64,000 bases of DNA from Gordonibacter massiliensis (ex Traore et al. 2017) (GCA_900170005.1 LT827128.1:2352168-2416167); one strand, 5' to 3'. Positions 1 through 9,289 are shown, counted from the first letter of the stretch. Program-made: numbers and translations. Notes: generated by a model from the letters alone, not told the origin.

Positions 1-634
1 CGCGGCAGCCTTGGCGGGCGGCGGCGCTGCGGATGGCGGCGTTGTAGGCGTCGAACGGAACGCCGCGCAAGCGGTACGCGAACGTGGAGCCGGCGCGCCC
101 GACCACGCGGCCCGGGCACAGGGTGCAGCACCAGATTTCGGCGCGCGGGTAGGCGGCGCGCATCCGCGCGAGCATGGCCTCGTAGGCGGCCCCGAACCGC
201 TCGGCCGCATCGGCGGGAGCCAAACCGGGTTCGCGTTCCTCGCCCAGCGCGGCAGCGTCCAGGCACACGGGCATTGCGCTGCCCCGGCCGGCCGCCTGGG
301 CGTCCGCCCCGCCCCAGCCGTAATCGTTGATGCCGATGAACACGAGGACGACATCGGGGGTCTGCCCGTCGCGCGCGAGCGTCGCGATGCGCTCGGCGCT
401 GTTGCCGGCCGGAAAGCCCGCGCCCTCCACCATGCTGCCCGAGTACGACCCGTTCGCCAGAAGCTCGCCGTCCAGCGCATCCACCACCTGCGCCCACCAC
501 GTGTCCTGCGGCGCAAGCACGCCGGTCGCCTCCAGCCGTTCGCTTTCGTAGAACACGCGAAAACCCTCCGGGTTGCACCCCTCGAACGTGCTGATGGAAT
601 TGCCCAGAATGGAGAACAGCCGCTTTTCCGTCAT
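1..634 (-). CDS. SGNH/GDSL-family hydrolase, C-terminus beyond the window
   Basis: The frame opens at an ATG at 632-634 on the minus strand and runs off the left edge, leaving 211 residues. It shows SGNH-hydrolase blocks: GNS at residues 11-13 (the block I region with the nucleophilic Ser), NGSYSG at 61-66 (block II region) and GINDYG at 101-106 (block III, GxND). The catalytic Asp/His block V would lie outside the window. There is no signal peptide, so it is probably cytoplasmic. The family hydrolyses esters (acetyl-esterases, lysophospholipases); the substrate cannot be told. It is divergent from the LuxR gene at 841. Confidence 0.8.
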   Translation of the reverse strand, partial: MTEKRLFSILGNSISTFEGCNPEGFRVFYESERLEATGVLAPQDTWWAQVVDALDGELLANGSYSGSMVEGAGFPAGNSAERIATLARDGQTPDVVLVFIGINDYGWGGADAQAAGRGSAMPVCLDAAALGEEREPGLAPADAAERFGAAYEAMLARMRAAYPRAEIWCCTLCPGRVVGRAGSTFAYRLRGVPFDAYNAAIRSAAARQGCR

Positions 635-840
635 CGCTTGCCCTTCGTCGCCTCGTCGTATCCGGCCGCGCACGGCAGCGCGCGGCGGTTCGGCGACCAT
701 GATACTAGACCCGTCGCACACCCGCCACGGCGCTGTCCCGATCGGCGCGAATCGACAACGGCGCGCAACGGCGTTCGCGCAGCGTCACGCCTGCCGGCTG
801 CACGCGGTACGATGCCGCGATCATCCGTTATACTGGCACC

Positions 841-2232
841 ATGGAAGACGCTTCGAACATACGCAAGGCGCGGCTTTGGTGCGCCGTGGGGTTCACGAGC
901 TACTGGGCCTGGCTGTTCCTTCTGCTTATCGCACAGGTATTCGGCGCCCCGCAGCAAACGCCGATCAAGAACGTATGGCTTTGGTGCACAATCGCCCACA
1001 TCGCGGCCCTGATCGTTTTGGGCTTGCTCGCTCGAAGGCTCTCTCCGTATTGCGACAACACAGTCGTTGCCGCAGGCTCCCCTTCCATCATGGCGGCGGG
1101 AACGGGATTGCTGCTAGCAGGCATAGGCATGGATTCCGCGTTCCTGATTCTGTTCGCCCTCGTTTTCGTAGGCGTCGGCACCGCCGGCATGGTGCTGTGC
1201 TGGGGAGAGGTGCTCGCTGCGTTGAGCCCCGGCGGAGAGCAGCGAACCCTGCTGCTCTCTTGCCTGATGGCAAGCATCGCCGTCTACCTGATACTCGCCT
1301 ACCTCCCTGCAGAGGCGTTCTACGTCGTGCTGTTCGCCATGCCCGCCGTCGCCGCGGTTCCCCTTCGAATTTGCACCCGCATGCTCGGCCCCCAACTGCA
1401 CGCAAAGGAAGCCGACGAAGCAAAGCCCGAAAAGCTCACCTCGCGCTTCGGGCTCTTCTGCCTGATCTACTCGGTTCCGCTCGGGTTCTTCCAAGTGAAG
1501 TACACCATGAGCGGCGGCGGGCTGGTCGATTGGGTTCCCGTGCTCGTTCCCTCGTTCCTGATCCTCGCCGTCATCGGCGCGGCGGATTCGCAGCTCGAAC
1601 GCAGGCGCGGTTTCAATTTCATACCCGCGATCGTCATACCGGGAGCCATCGCGGGACTGCTTTTGCTGGCGACCTTCAACGACGGGGACGCGCGGCCCGC
1701 CGGCGTGCTCATCTTCTCTGCCCAGCAGCTACTCACGGTCGTGCTGTATGCGCGCTTCGCCGCCATGGCCAGCCGGGGGAAGAACAACCCCGCAGCCGTG
1801 TTCGCTTTGGGCGTGGGGGCGACGGACGCGGGATTCGTGATCGGCATGTTCGCGGGGGAATCGGCGAACAGGGGCTCGTGGCCCCTGGACCTTACCCTGG
1901 GAATCGCCTACATCGTCGTGCTGGGCGGCTTTTTGGCAACCGGCTTGTTCCAACGCAAGGCGGGCGGCTCCGAAGAGCTCGCTCAACCCGTTACCGGCAT
2001 CGACGGGCCGGACGATTTCAAGCGCGAATTGGCGGCCATTTCCGAAGAGCACGGGCTGACCGCTCGCGAGGAAGAGGTCCTGGGGCACCTGCTGCGCGGA
2101 AAGAGCGTCTCCGCCGTCGCCGCGGACCTCTTCCTATCTAAAAACACCGTGCGGTCCCACGTGGCCCACATCTACCAGAAGATGGACGTGCACACGCGCG
2201 ACGAGCTGATCGAGCTGGTTGACGCGCGCTAA
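841..2232 (+). CDS. LuxR-family regulator with polytopic membrane N-terminus
   Basis: 463 residues. Residues about 10-385 form roughly a dozen hydrophobic segments, and the C-terminal ~60 residues are a LuxR/GerE helix-turn-helix beginning LTAREEEVLGHL and ending near KMDVHTRDELIELV. This membrane-anchored LuxR architecture is characteristic of Eggerthellaceae, where such genes often sit beside Tat-exported flavin or molybdenum reductases. Here the next gene downstream on the same strand is such a flavin reductase, so it is the likely target. The hydrophobic half may sense a small molecule or a membrane signal; that is inference. The protein should bind DNA while anchored in the membrane. Confidence 0.85.
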   Translation: MEDASNIRKARLWCAVGFTSYWAWLFLLLIAQVFGAPQQTPIKNVWLWCTIAHIAALIVLGLLARRLSPYCDNTVVAAGSPSIMAAGTGLLLAGIGMDSAFLILFALVFVGVGTAGMVLCWGEVLAALSPGGEQRTLLLSCLMASIAVYLILAYLPAEAFYVVLFAMPAVAAVPLRICTRMLGPQLHAKEADEAKPEKLTSRFGLFCLIYSVPLGFFQVKYTMSGGGLVDWVPVLVPSFLILAVIGAADSQLERRRGFNFIPAIVIPGAIAGLLLLATFNDGDARPAGVLIFSAQQLLTVVLYARFAAMASRGKNNPAAVFALGVGATDAGFVIGMFAGESANRGSWPLDLTLGIAYIVVLGGFLATGLFQRKAGGSEELAQPVTGIDGPDDFKRELAAISEEHGLTAREEEVLGHLLRGKSVSAVAADLFLSKNTVRSHVAHIYQKMDVHTRDELIELVDAR

Positions 2233-2400
2233 CGGCAGCCATACGCCCAGATCAAACGTCTCATCCAGCATGCAAAGAGGAAAATCATCCAACCTGCATG
2301 AATACGGCTCGCCTGTATGACCCCTAACCTTGGAGGCACGTTGAAGGGGCGGCGGACGCGACCATCCTCGCTACCCGCCGCACGAACCAAGGAGGGCGTT

Positions 2401-3945
2401 ATGACGTACGCAATGGATCGCCGGAAGTTCATCGGAGGCGCAGGGGTGCTCGCGGCCACCGGCATGCTCGGCATGATGGCAGGCTGCGCGCCGAACAAGC
2501 AATCGGGCGACGCGAAGAAAGAGACGACCAAACAGCAGGCGGCGACCCCCGACGAGACGCGCGAATGCGACATCGTCGTCGTCGGCGCAGGTGCCGCCGG
2601 CCTGGCAGCCTGCGTGGAAGCCGCGCAGCAAGGCGCGAAGGTCGTCTGCATCGAGCAGAACCCGCAGGCGGGCGGCAACTGCACCGGCGTCGAAGGCTGC
2701 TTCGGCATCGATTCGGGCATGCAAAAGGAACAGGGCGTCACGGCCGACCCCGGCTCGACCATCCGCATGGAGCTGCAGGCGTCGCAGCTGAAGGCGAGCG
2801 GCCCGGGATACGTCGACATGGTGCACGCATCGGGAAAGAACATCGACTGGCTCGTCGAGAACGGCGTCAAGTTCGGCGGTGTGGACGCCGACAAGGGCGA
2901 CCTTATGGTGTTCCACCGCTTCGAAACCGGCTCGGGACAGGACAGCTATGTGGTGCCCATGGCGGCGAAAGCGGAGGAGCTGGGCGTGGAGTTCCTGTAC
3001 GGCGCCAAGGCCCAGAGCCTTGTGCGCGAAGAAGGCGGACCCGTCACGGGCGTTGTCGCCGATACGGGCAAATCGGTCGTGCAGGTGAACGCGAAGGCGG
3101 TCATGCTCGCAACCGGCGGCTTCGCCGACAACGAGGAGTTCATGGCTGAAGCCGGGCTCGACGAAAGCAAGCGCAAGCAGGGCGGCGTGCCCGGGCACGA
3201 CGGTTCGGGGCACATCATGGCGGTCGAAGCCGGAGCGAAAAGCTGCCGCGACCACGCCGCCTTCCTGGTCGCCGACTTCGTGCAGGGGCTCCCGGGGTAT
3301 TACGAGAACGGCAAGTGGTGCTTCATGATCGGCGTTGCGGCGCCCTACGCCCTGTGGATCAACGAGAACGGCGAGCGCTTCATCAACGAAGACTGCCCGG
3401 CCACGAACATCATGCTCATGTTCGTGCCGTGCCTTAGGAACAAGAGCACGCACGTGTGCATGGACTCCGCCATGCTGGAGCAGTACCTGGCCGGCGATGC
3501 CGAGACGCAGAAGCAGCTCGACCAGGGCATAGCGAACGGCGAGATCGTGAAGGCCGACACTCTCGAGGCGCTGGCGAACGCGGCCGGGTTCGATGCGGAC
3601 ACGTTCGCGGCAACGGTCGAGGAGTACAACGGCTTCGCCGAAACGGGGTCGGACCGCAACTATGGCAAGGATCCCTCGATGCTGATGCCCCTCGCGCAGG
3701 CTCCGTTCTACGCGGTCCGCATCGTGGGCGAGGTGAACACCTCCATCGGCTCCATAAGCACCGACCGCTCGTTCCATGCGGTGGACGCAAACGACGAGCC
3801 CATCGAGGGCCTGTACGCCATCGGCGTCGAAGGCGCCATGCTCTGGAGCGACGTGTACACCATCAACGTCTCTGGCGGCTGCAACGCCAACAACGTCAAC
3901 TCGGCGCGCACCGCCGTGCGCAACGCGGTGGAGACGCTCCTCTAG
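2401..3945 (+). CDS. Tat-exported FAD-dependent reductase (fumarate/urocanate reductase-like), putative lipoprotein
   Basis: 514 residues starting at the ATG at 2401, which follows AAGGAGG at 2390-2396; an upstream in-frame ATG at 2317 lacks such a site. The N-terminus has a twin-arginine signal (DRRKFIGG, residues 6-13) ending in MAGC, so Cys29 may be lipidated. The Rossmann dinucleotide motif VVVGAGAAGLAA lies near residues 57-68, and the C-terminus carries the FAD_binding_2 pattern GLYAIGVEGA...SGGCNANN. The family reduces an activated C=C bond (fumarate, urocanate, cinnamates) outside the membrane with electrons from the quinone pool or a cytochrome. No cytochrome is encoded in the gene or beside it, so the electron donor and acceptor are unknown. 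Preceded by the membrane LuxR regulator. Confidence 0.88.
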   Translation: MTYAMDRRKFIGGAGVLAATGMLGMMAGCAPNKQSGDAKKETTKQQAATPDETRECDIVVVGAGAAGLAACVEAAQQGAKVVCIEQNPQAGGNCTGVEGCFGIDSGMQKEQGVTADPGSTIRMELQASQLKASGPGYVDMVHASGKNIDWLVENGVKFGGVDADKGDLMVFHRFETGSGQDSYVVPMAAKAEELGVEFLYGAKAQSLVREEGGPVTGVVADTGKSVVQVNAKAVMLATGGFADNEEFMAEAGLDESKRKQGGVPGHDGSGHIMAVEAGAKSCRDHAAFLVADFVQGLPGYYENGKWCFMIGVAAPYALWINENGERFINEDCPATNIMLMFVPCLRNKSTHVCMDSAMLEQYLAGDAETQKQLDQGIANGEIVKADTLEALANAAGFDADTFAATVEEYNGFAETGSDRNYGKDPSMLMPLAQAPFYAVRIVGEVNTSIGSISTDRSFHAVDANDEPIEGLYAIGVEGAMLWSDVYTINVSGGCNANNVNSARTAVRNAVETLL

Positions 3946-3977
3946 TTCAGCGTGCCCGGCACGCTCGAACCGATCAC

Positions 3978-4019
3978 GCGAAGGCCCCTGCCGTCTCCCT
4001 CCCCGGCAGGGGCCTTCGC
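3978..4019. terminator. Bidirectional hairpin terminator
   Basis: Perfect 16-bp stem (3978-3993 with 4004-4019) and a 10-nt loop, lying between two genes that converge on it: the flavin reductase (+) and the NSS transporter (-). There is no long T-run, so its efficiency is uncertain, but position and stability fit a shared terminator. Confidence 0.75.
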
Positions 4020-4075
4020 CGTTCCGAGCGCGCAGCGGGCGGCCTCCGACGCGCTTGCGCTCCTCGACCCCGCCG

Positions 4076-5536
4076 TTACGCGAATCCCAACCAGACGGCG
4101 AACTTCGGCACGTAGCCCATCACGAATATGACCAGGATCAGCGCCGGGATGCCGAACTTCAGCCACAGGCGCGACCAGGCGGGGAAGCGCGCACCCGTGC
4201 CCGTGTCGGCCTCGGCCAGGAAGTTGTCCCAGCCCCAGCCGCCCTTCGTCACGCAGAACAGCACGTAGAACAGGCTGCCCAGCGGCAGCAGGTTGTTCGA
4301 CACGATGAAGTCCTCGATGGACTGGATGTCGCCGATGGCCGGAATCTGCACGCCCGCCAGCACGTTGAACCCGAGGGCGCACGGCAGGCTGAGCGCCGTC
4401 ACGATGACGGCCGTGCGGGCGACCGCCGCCTTGCGCGTCCAACCCCACTTGTCCATGGACCAGCTGATGAGGTTCTCGAACACCGCGATGATGGTGGACA
4501 GCGCCGCGAAGCTCATGAACACGAAGAACAGCGCGCCCCACAGCTGGCCCATCGGCATCTGGTTGAACACGCTGGGCAGCGTGACGAACACGAGACCCGG
4601 CCCGCTGCCCGGCTCCACCGCGAACGCGAAGCACGCGGGGAAGATGATGAGGCCCGCCACCAGGGCCACCGCGGTGTCCAGGCCGCAAATGCGCAGCGCC
4701 TCGCCGGTGAGCGAGCGTTCCTTGCCGATGTAGCTGCCGAAGATCTCCATGGCCGAGATGCCCAGCGACAGCGTGAAAAACGCCTGGCCCATGGCCGCGT
4801 ACACCGCGTCGCCGAACGTGGCCCATTGCTCGGCCGTCGTCGCGCCCGCGAACAGCTTTCCGAAATCGGGAATGAGGTAGAACTTGAGACCCTCGAGGCC
4901 GCCCGGCAGCGTGACCGCACGCACCACGAGCACTACCATGATGCCCAGCAGACACAGCATCATCACCTTCGTTACGCGCTCGACGCCCTTCTGCAACCCC
5001 AGGCTGCACACCAAAAAGCCCAGCACGATGACCACGAGCATCCAGCCCACCAGCTCCGTGGGGTTCACCAGCATGTCGTTGAACACGGCGCCCACGCCTG
5101 CGCTGTCCAGACCGTTGAACGCGCCCGTTCCCATCTTCACCACGAACGACAGCATCCAGCCGCCCACCGTGGTGTAGAACATCATGAGCACCATGCACCC
5201 GATGTAGCCCCACCACGAGAACCAATGCCACTTGCCCGACGGCTGCAGCGTGTCGAACGCCGCCGCCGAGCTCTTCTGGCTGGCACGGCCCACAGCGAAC
5301 TCCATCACCATGACCGGCAGGCCCAAAATGACCAGGAACACCAGGTACATGAGCACGAACGCCGCACCACCGTACTCGCCCGTGATGTAGGGGAAGCGCC
5401 ACACGTTTCCCAGCCCGATGGCGCACCCCGCCGATATCAGGATGAACCCCAGACGCGACCCGAACCGCTCACGCTTGGCGCCCGCTTGACCGGCAGCCTC
5501 GATTCCTCCGACGCTGTCCGTCCCCGCCTTCGCCAT
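4076..5536 (-). CDS. Neurotransmitter:sodium symporter (NSS/SNF) family transporter
   Basis: 486 residues from the ATG at 5534-5536, which is preceded by GGAGGG at 7 nt; an in-frame start 57 bp upstream has no better site. The first transmembrane segment has the family signature AGCAIGLGNVWRFPY, whose unwound Gly/Asn region forms the Na+ and amino-acid site in LeuT. About 11-12 hydrophobic segments follow. Family members couple uptake of amino acids (Trp, Tyr, Leu, branched-chain) to sodium entry; the substrate is not predictable here. It is a monocistronic minus-strand gene that ends at the shared terminator at 3978-4019. Confidence 0.9.
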   Translation of the reverse strand: MAKAGTDSVGGIEAAGQAGAKRERFGSRLGFILISAGCAIGLGNVWRFPYITGEYGGAAFVLMYLVFLVILGLPVMVMEFAVGRASQKSSAAAFDTLQPSGKWHWFSWWGYIGCMVLMMFYTTVGGWMLSFVVKMGTGAFNGLDSAGVGAVFNDMLVNPTELVGWMLVVIVLGFLVCSLGLQKGVERVTKVMMLCLLGIMVVLVVRAVTLPGGLEGLKFYLIPDFGKLFAGATTAEQWATFGDAVYAAMGQAFFTLSLGISAMEIFGSYIGKERSLTGEALRICGLDTAVALVAGLIIFPACFAFAVEPGSGPGLVFVTLPSVFNQMPMGQLWGALFFVFMSFAALSTIIAVFENLISWSMDKWGWTRKAAVARTAVIVTALSLPCALGFNVLAGVQIPAIGDIQSIEDFIVSNNLLPLGSLFYVLFCVTKGGWGWDNFLAEADTGTGARFPAWSRLWLKFGIPALILVIFVMGYVPKFAVWLGFA

Positions 5537-5641
5537 ACCCCATCCCTCCGCGCATGTCTTGTACGATATTGCCCCATTGGCAAAACGTTGCAATTGTACA
5601 GCAAGAACGACGTTCCGAGTGAGATTCGCCGACGCAGCGGC

Positions 5642-6880
5642 TCAGGCGCCTTCGACGAGCTCCTCTTCCACGAGGGCGAGCAGCTCTTCTTGGGAATGGA
5701 TGCCCATCTTCTTGTAAATGCGGTAGATGTGGCTTTTGACGGTGGGGACGGAAAGGTACATGCGCTCCGCGATGGCGCGGGCCGTCAGCCCTCCTACCAG
5801 ATGACCGAGCACCTCCCGCTCGCGCGAGGATATGCCGTAGCGCGCCTCGAGGTCCGCCAGGCCCTTCTCGTCGAAGCCGGCGCCCTCTTCCTCGGTCGAC
5901 TTGAACGACGTGATGTCGCTCGGCACGAGCGACAGATAGGGCGATGCCGCGAGCTTCGAATAGTAGGCGTTCAGCTTCGCAATGAGGCTCTTGATGTACG
6001 GGCTGTCCAAGACCTCCTTCTTGGCCGCGAACCCCACTTCCAAGTAATACGGCTCCTTCATCTGCACGGCCACCGTGGCGTCGTCGCTCGAGTCCACCAG
6101 CTTGTGGAAGGCCGGGACGAACGTTATGGCCTCGTCGTTGGCCACGACGCGGAACCGGAAGGCGCTGTCGCTCGTGACCATGTAGATGGCGTTCTTCCCG
6201 AACACCTTCTCGGCCACGCGCTTGATGTCGCCGTCGGACGAGACGATGGGGCGCGACAGGATGTCGGCGTGGCTGAGCGCCCGCTTCGTGGCCAATTCCG
6301 ACTTCTTGGACACGAGCACCTGGTCGTAGGAGATGAGGTACGGCTGGTATTCGAAGCCGTTCGACTGCAGCTTCTCGACGAGCGCCGCGTTCCGCTCGTC
6401 GTCGGGGCTGAACAGGCAGAGCAGGCCGAGGGCGACGCAATCGTCCCCCTCGGCCTGCTCCAGAAGGTTGTCGACCACCTCCGCGTTGTCGCACTGGAAG
6501 TAGCGCGCGTTCGCGAATATCTGGTCGAAGCTGTCTATCAGCGGGTTGAACAGCGCCACGTCGAACGCGACGTTGTTCAGGTACACCAGCACGGTTTTCT
6601 CGGAGATGCCCGATTCGCTGGAGCGGATGTCGGCCACCCGGTCGATCATGCGCTGCTGGATGCGCAGCAGCTCCTTCGCGTCGTCGAGCAGGGCCTCGCC
6701 GTACGCGCTCAGAACCACCTTGCCCTGCGTCCGTTTGAACAGCTGGCACCCCAGGCTCGATTCGAGCGCGGACAGCGAGCGGCTCATACCCTGGGGCGTG
6801 ATGAAATCCTCGTTCGACGCCGCGGCTATCGACCCGAGCTTCGCCACGTCGACGAAGTACTTCAGGTAGTTCGTCTGCAT
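5642..6880 (-). CDS. Hybrid regulator: LysR-type HTH at N-terminus, LuxR-type HTH at C-terminus
   Basis: 412 residues from the ATG at 6878-6880 (GGTGAGG just upstream). Residues 1-65 match a LysR winged helix (YFVDVAKLGSIAAAS...LESSLGCQLFKRTQGK...YGEALL). Residues ~90-325 could be a ligand-binding region in the LysR manner, though similarity there is weak to my eye. Residues ~348-405 are a full LuxR/GerE HTH (SSREREVLGHL...SVPTVKSHIYRIYKKMGI). Two different DNA-binding domains in one chain are unusual. It lies on the same strand just downstream of the Mo-enzyme/transporter operon (gap 161 bp, with a hairpin), so it probably controls that operon in response to its aromatic substrate. This is inference. 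Confidence 0.85.
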   Translation of the reverse strand: MQTNYLKYFVDVAKLGSIAAASNEDFITPQGMSRSLSALESSLGCQLFKRTQGKVVLSAYGEALLDDAKELLRIQQRMIDRVADIRSSESGISEKTVLVYLNNVAFDVALFNPLIDSFDQIFANARYFQCDNAEVVDNLLEQAEGDDCVALGLLCLFSPDDERNAALVEKLQSNGFEYQPYLISYDQVLVSKKSELATKRALSHADILSRPIVSSDGDIKRVAEKVFGKNAIYMVTSDSAFRFRVVANDEAITFVPAFHKLVDSSDDATVAVQMKEPYYLEVGFAAKKEVLDSPYIKSLIAKLNAYYSKLAASPYLSLVPSDITSFKSTEEEGAGFDEKGLADLEARYGISSREREVLGHLVGGLTARAIAERMYLSVPTVKSHIYRIYKKMGIHSQEELLALVEEELVEGA

Positions 6881-6941
6881 TGCCTCACCGCCCTCGTCAC
6901 GCGCGGTCGCCGTGCGAGCACGAGCGCCGGCCGCGATCACC

Positions 6942-6976
6942 GAGCCGTGCCGCCAAGCTCAACCTGGCGGCACGGC
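6942..6976 (-). terminator. Hairpin between the dehydroxylase-type operon and its putative regulator
   Basis: Perfect 12-bp GC-rich stem (6942-6953 with 6965-6976) and an 11-nt loop, about 65 bp beyond the stop of the permease gene. There is no T-run on the minus strand, so it may be a weak terminator or an attenuating or mRNA-stabilising hairpin before the regulator gene. Confidence 0.5.
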
Positions 6977-7041
6977 CGTGAAATCCAAATGCCTTTTCAC
7001 CATGATAGCATGCCCGCGTGCGGCGCCTCGAGTCCGTGAAC

Positions 7042-8454
7042 TTACGCCAACCCGAGCGCCCCGGCGATGAGCGGGGTGATGGAAACCGATATCACCACCA
7101 TCACCAGGCTGGGCGCCCAGCCCGTCTTCACCATGTCGCCGAACGAGAAGTACTTCCGGTTGCTCGAGTACGACAGCAGCGGCACGCCGTCCAGCGGAAG
7201 CATGAGGGCGATGGCCGACCACCATGCCACCATGACGCACGTTGCGGCGATGCTGCCGCCCATGCTCGCGATGATGCTCGCGAACGGCACCGCTATCAGG
7301 CCGGCGCACGCGGGGCCGGCGGGTATGACGTTGTGCAGCAGGCAAGCGATGACGGAGAGCGCGATCATGGTCGCGAGGAGCGGCCAGGCGGTCATCGGGG
7401 CCATGACCACGTCGACCAGCCATTGCGTGGCGCCCGTGCCCATAAGGGCGGCCACCAACACGTTCACGGCCATCATGAGCAGCATCATGCCCCACGGGCT
7501 GTCCTCCAGAAAGTCGTTGAACTGGATGGCGTCGACGCCCGGGAAGAACATGAAGCCCAGCGCGATGAGGCTGACCACGGTGATGTCGATGAAGGGGATC
7601 CACGAGCTGAGAATCCACACGACCATGGTGACGAGCATGACCGCCAGGCCGGCTATCTCGTGGCGGGGTATCTTGCCGAGCGACTGGGCGCGCGCGATGC
7701 CGGAGTCCACGGCGCTCTGGGTCAGCGGCTCGGGCTTGAATATCTTGACCAGCGCGAACCAGCCGGCGGGGATGGTGATGAGCGCCATGGGGAAGCCCAT
7801 GGCGAACCACTGGACGAAGCTGATGGAAACGCCGAAGTTCTGCTCGATGAGCGTCATGGCCAGCACGTTGATGATGCAGCCGGAGGGCGTCATGGCACCG
7901 CCGATGGCGGCGGCCCACGGAATGCCGATGGCAATGCACTTGGCGAACGCCGACTTTCCGCCCGTGGGGGTGTCGTTGGCGTCGAGCACCGTGTAGGCGA
8001 TGGGCAGCATGACGGCGCACAGCGGCAGGTTGTCCATGAGCGTGGAGATGAGCGCCGTGCCCACCATGAAGCCCAGGAGCACGCGCGGCGAGCTCGTGCC
8101 AGCCCACGACAGGATCTTCCCCGTCAGGCGCACGGCCAGCGTCGATCGCGCGATGAAGCAGGCGAACGCGAAGCAGCACAGGTAGAAGATGATGGCGTTG
8201 TTGATGGAGGCGGTCCAGGCGCTGGCCGCGTCCATGATGCCGAGCAGCGGTATGAGGCCGACCATCGCCCAGCCGGTTATGGCTATGGGCATGACCTCGG
8301 TCACCCAGAACAGGATGGCCACGACGAAGATGACCAGCGACATCTTGCCGCCGAACGTCAGGCCCTCGGGGCTCGGCGCGAGGGCGACGGCCGCCATGGC
8401 GGCGATGCCGGCCAGGATGATGACGAAACGGACGAGAGGCGTTTTCTTGCTCAT
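7042..8454 (-). CDS. SLC13/DASS-type anion permease
   Basis: 470 residues, with about 11-12 hydrophobic segments throughout and no soluble domain. The pattern VVAILFWVTEVMPIAITG near residues 44-61 is typical of divalent-anion:Na+ symporters (SLC13/DASS), which carry dicarboxylates, sulfate and related anions. It is the last gene of the minus-strand operon, 12 bp after the Fe-S subunit gene, with AAAGGAG upstream of the start. In this setting it could carry a carboxylated aromatic substrate or its reduced product. That is inference; it may equally import a dicarboxylate. Confidence 0.85.
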   Translation of the reverse strand: MSKKTPLVRFVIILAGIAAMAAVALAPSPEGLTFGGKMSLVIFVVAILFWVTEVMPIAITGWAMVGLIPLLGIMDAASAWTASINNAIIFYLCCFAFACFIARSTLAVRLTGKILSWAGTSSPRVLLGFMVGTALISTLMDNLPLCAVMLPIAYTVLDANDTPTGGKSAFAKCIAIGIPWAAAIGGAMTPSGCIINVLAMTLIEQNFGVSISFVQWFAMGFPMALITIPAGWFALVKIFKPEPLTQSAVDSGIARAQSLGKIPRHEIAGLAVMLVTMVVWILSSWIPFIDITVVSLIALGFMFFPGVDAIQFNDFLEDSPWGMMLLMMAVNVLVAALMGTGATQWLVDVVMAPMTAWPLLATMIALSVIACLLHNVIPAGPACAGLIAVPFASIIASMGGSIAATCVMVAWWSAIALMLPLDGVPLLSYSSNRKYFSFGDMVKTGWAPSLVMVVISVSITPLIAGALGLA

Positions 8455-8466
8455 GCTACAGCTCCT

Positions 8467-9285
8467 TTATCGCGGCTGGTCGACGAGCACGTCGTCGACC
8501 ACGACGTCGGCGTGCGTGCAATCCGCCTCGAGCTCGATCGGCGCGAAGCCGTCCGCCTCGATGCGCACCCGGTAGCGCCGCTTGCCGCATTCGTCGTATT
8601 TGAAATCGCCGAACTCGTCGGTCTCGAGGCTTGCCACGCACGAGCCGCCGTCGTCGAAGATGCCCACGCGCGCGCCGATGACGACCTCGTTCTCGCCGCG
8701 GTTCGCCACCGTGCCGGCGATCCAGCGCTTCGGACGGTTCAGGTAGTACACGTGCGAGCCCGCGCCCTCCAGCTCCTCGGCAACCGAGGCCGCGTCGAGC
8801 TCGCCCGCGAAGTCCTTCAAGTCGCCGTAGCGCAGGGCGCCCGTGGCGCATACGTCCACGCAGCGCGGCTCGCTCCAACCGTTGTCCATCAGGTGGGAGC
8901 AACCCGTGCACTTCTGGGGAACGTCCAGGGCCTCGTTCCAGTAGACCATCCCCAGGGGGCAGGCCTCGGCGATCTGCCGCTGCCCCTTCGCCTTCGCGGG
9001 GTCGATGATCACCACGCCGTCCTCGCGGCGGTAGACCGCGCCGTCCTCGGCCGCCTTCATGCAGGCCGCGTCGTCGCACATGCCGCAGAACGTGGGCGTG
9101 TAGGCCACGCGCACCACCGGCACGCGCCCTCGCTCTTTCTGCTCGACCTTGCACCAGAACTGGCCGGTGGTCGGCTGCGGCAGCGCGTACGGGCTCCAAT
9201 CGTTGTCGCAATGCTCGTCTTTGCAGGCCAACTGGCAATTGAAGCAGCCGTTGCACCTGTCCAAATCAACTACGAGGGCTTTCAT
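8467..9285 (-). CDS. Iron-sulfur small subunit of a transhydroxylase/catechol-dehydroxylase-type molybdoenzyme
   Basis: 272 residues. The N-terminal ~190 residues hold ferredoxin-type Cys clusters: C11/C14/C17/C21, C67/C70/C75 and later CPLG, CTGC and CVDVC motifs, enough for three [4Fe-4S] clusters. The last ~85 residues (from about IAGTVANRGENEVVIGARV) look like a transthyretin/Cna-B-type beta domain. Both the cluster number and this extra domain match the beta subunit of Pelobacter pyrogallol-phloroglucinol transhydroxylase (about 275 residues, from memory). There is no signal peptide, so it is cytoplasmic. It starts 4 nt after the large-subunit stop, with GGGGAGGAG upstream, so the two are translationally coupled. 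It presumably passes electrons to the Mo subunit. Confidence 0.88.
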   Translation of the reverse strand: MKALVVDLDRCNGCFNCQLACKDEHCDNDWSPYALPQPTTGQFWCKVEQKERGRVPVVRVAYTPTFCGMCDDAACMKAAEDGAVYRREDGVVIIDPAKAKGQRQIAEACPLGMVYWNEALDVPQKCTGCSHLMDNGWSEPRCVDVCATGALRYGDLKDFAGELDAASVAEELEGAGSHVYYLNRPKRWIAGTVANRGENEVVIGARVGIFDDGGSCVASLETDEFGDFKYDECGKRRYRVRIEADGFAPIELEADCTHADVVVDDVLVDQPR

Positions 9286-9289
9286 GTCC

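Noticed and set aside
2317-2400. Earlier start for the flavin reductase at 2317
   Set aside because: It would bury the Tat signal inside the protein and lacks a good ribosome site; AAGGAGG precedes the ATG at 2401.
3776-7039. A 1087-codon open frame on the plus strand, opposite the NSS transporter and hybrid regulator genes
   Set aside because: It is rich in Arg, His and Gln and shows no family motif; the real genes are on the minus strand. High GC content leaves long antisense frames open.
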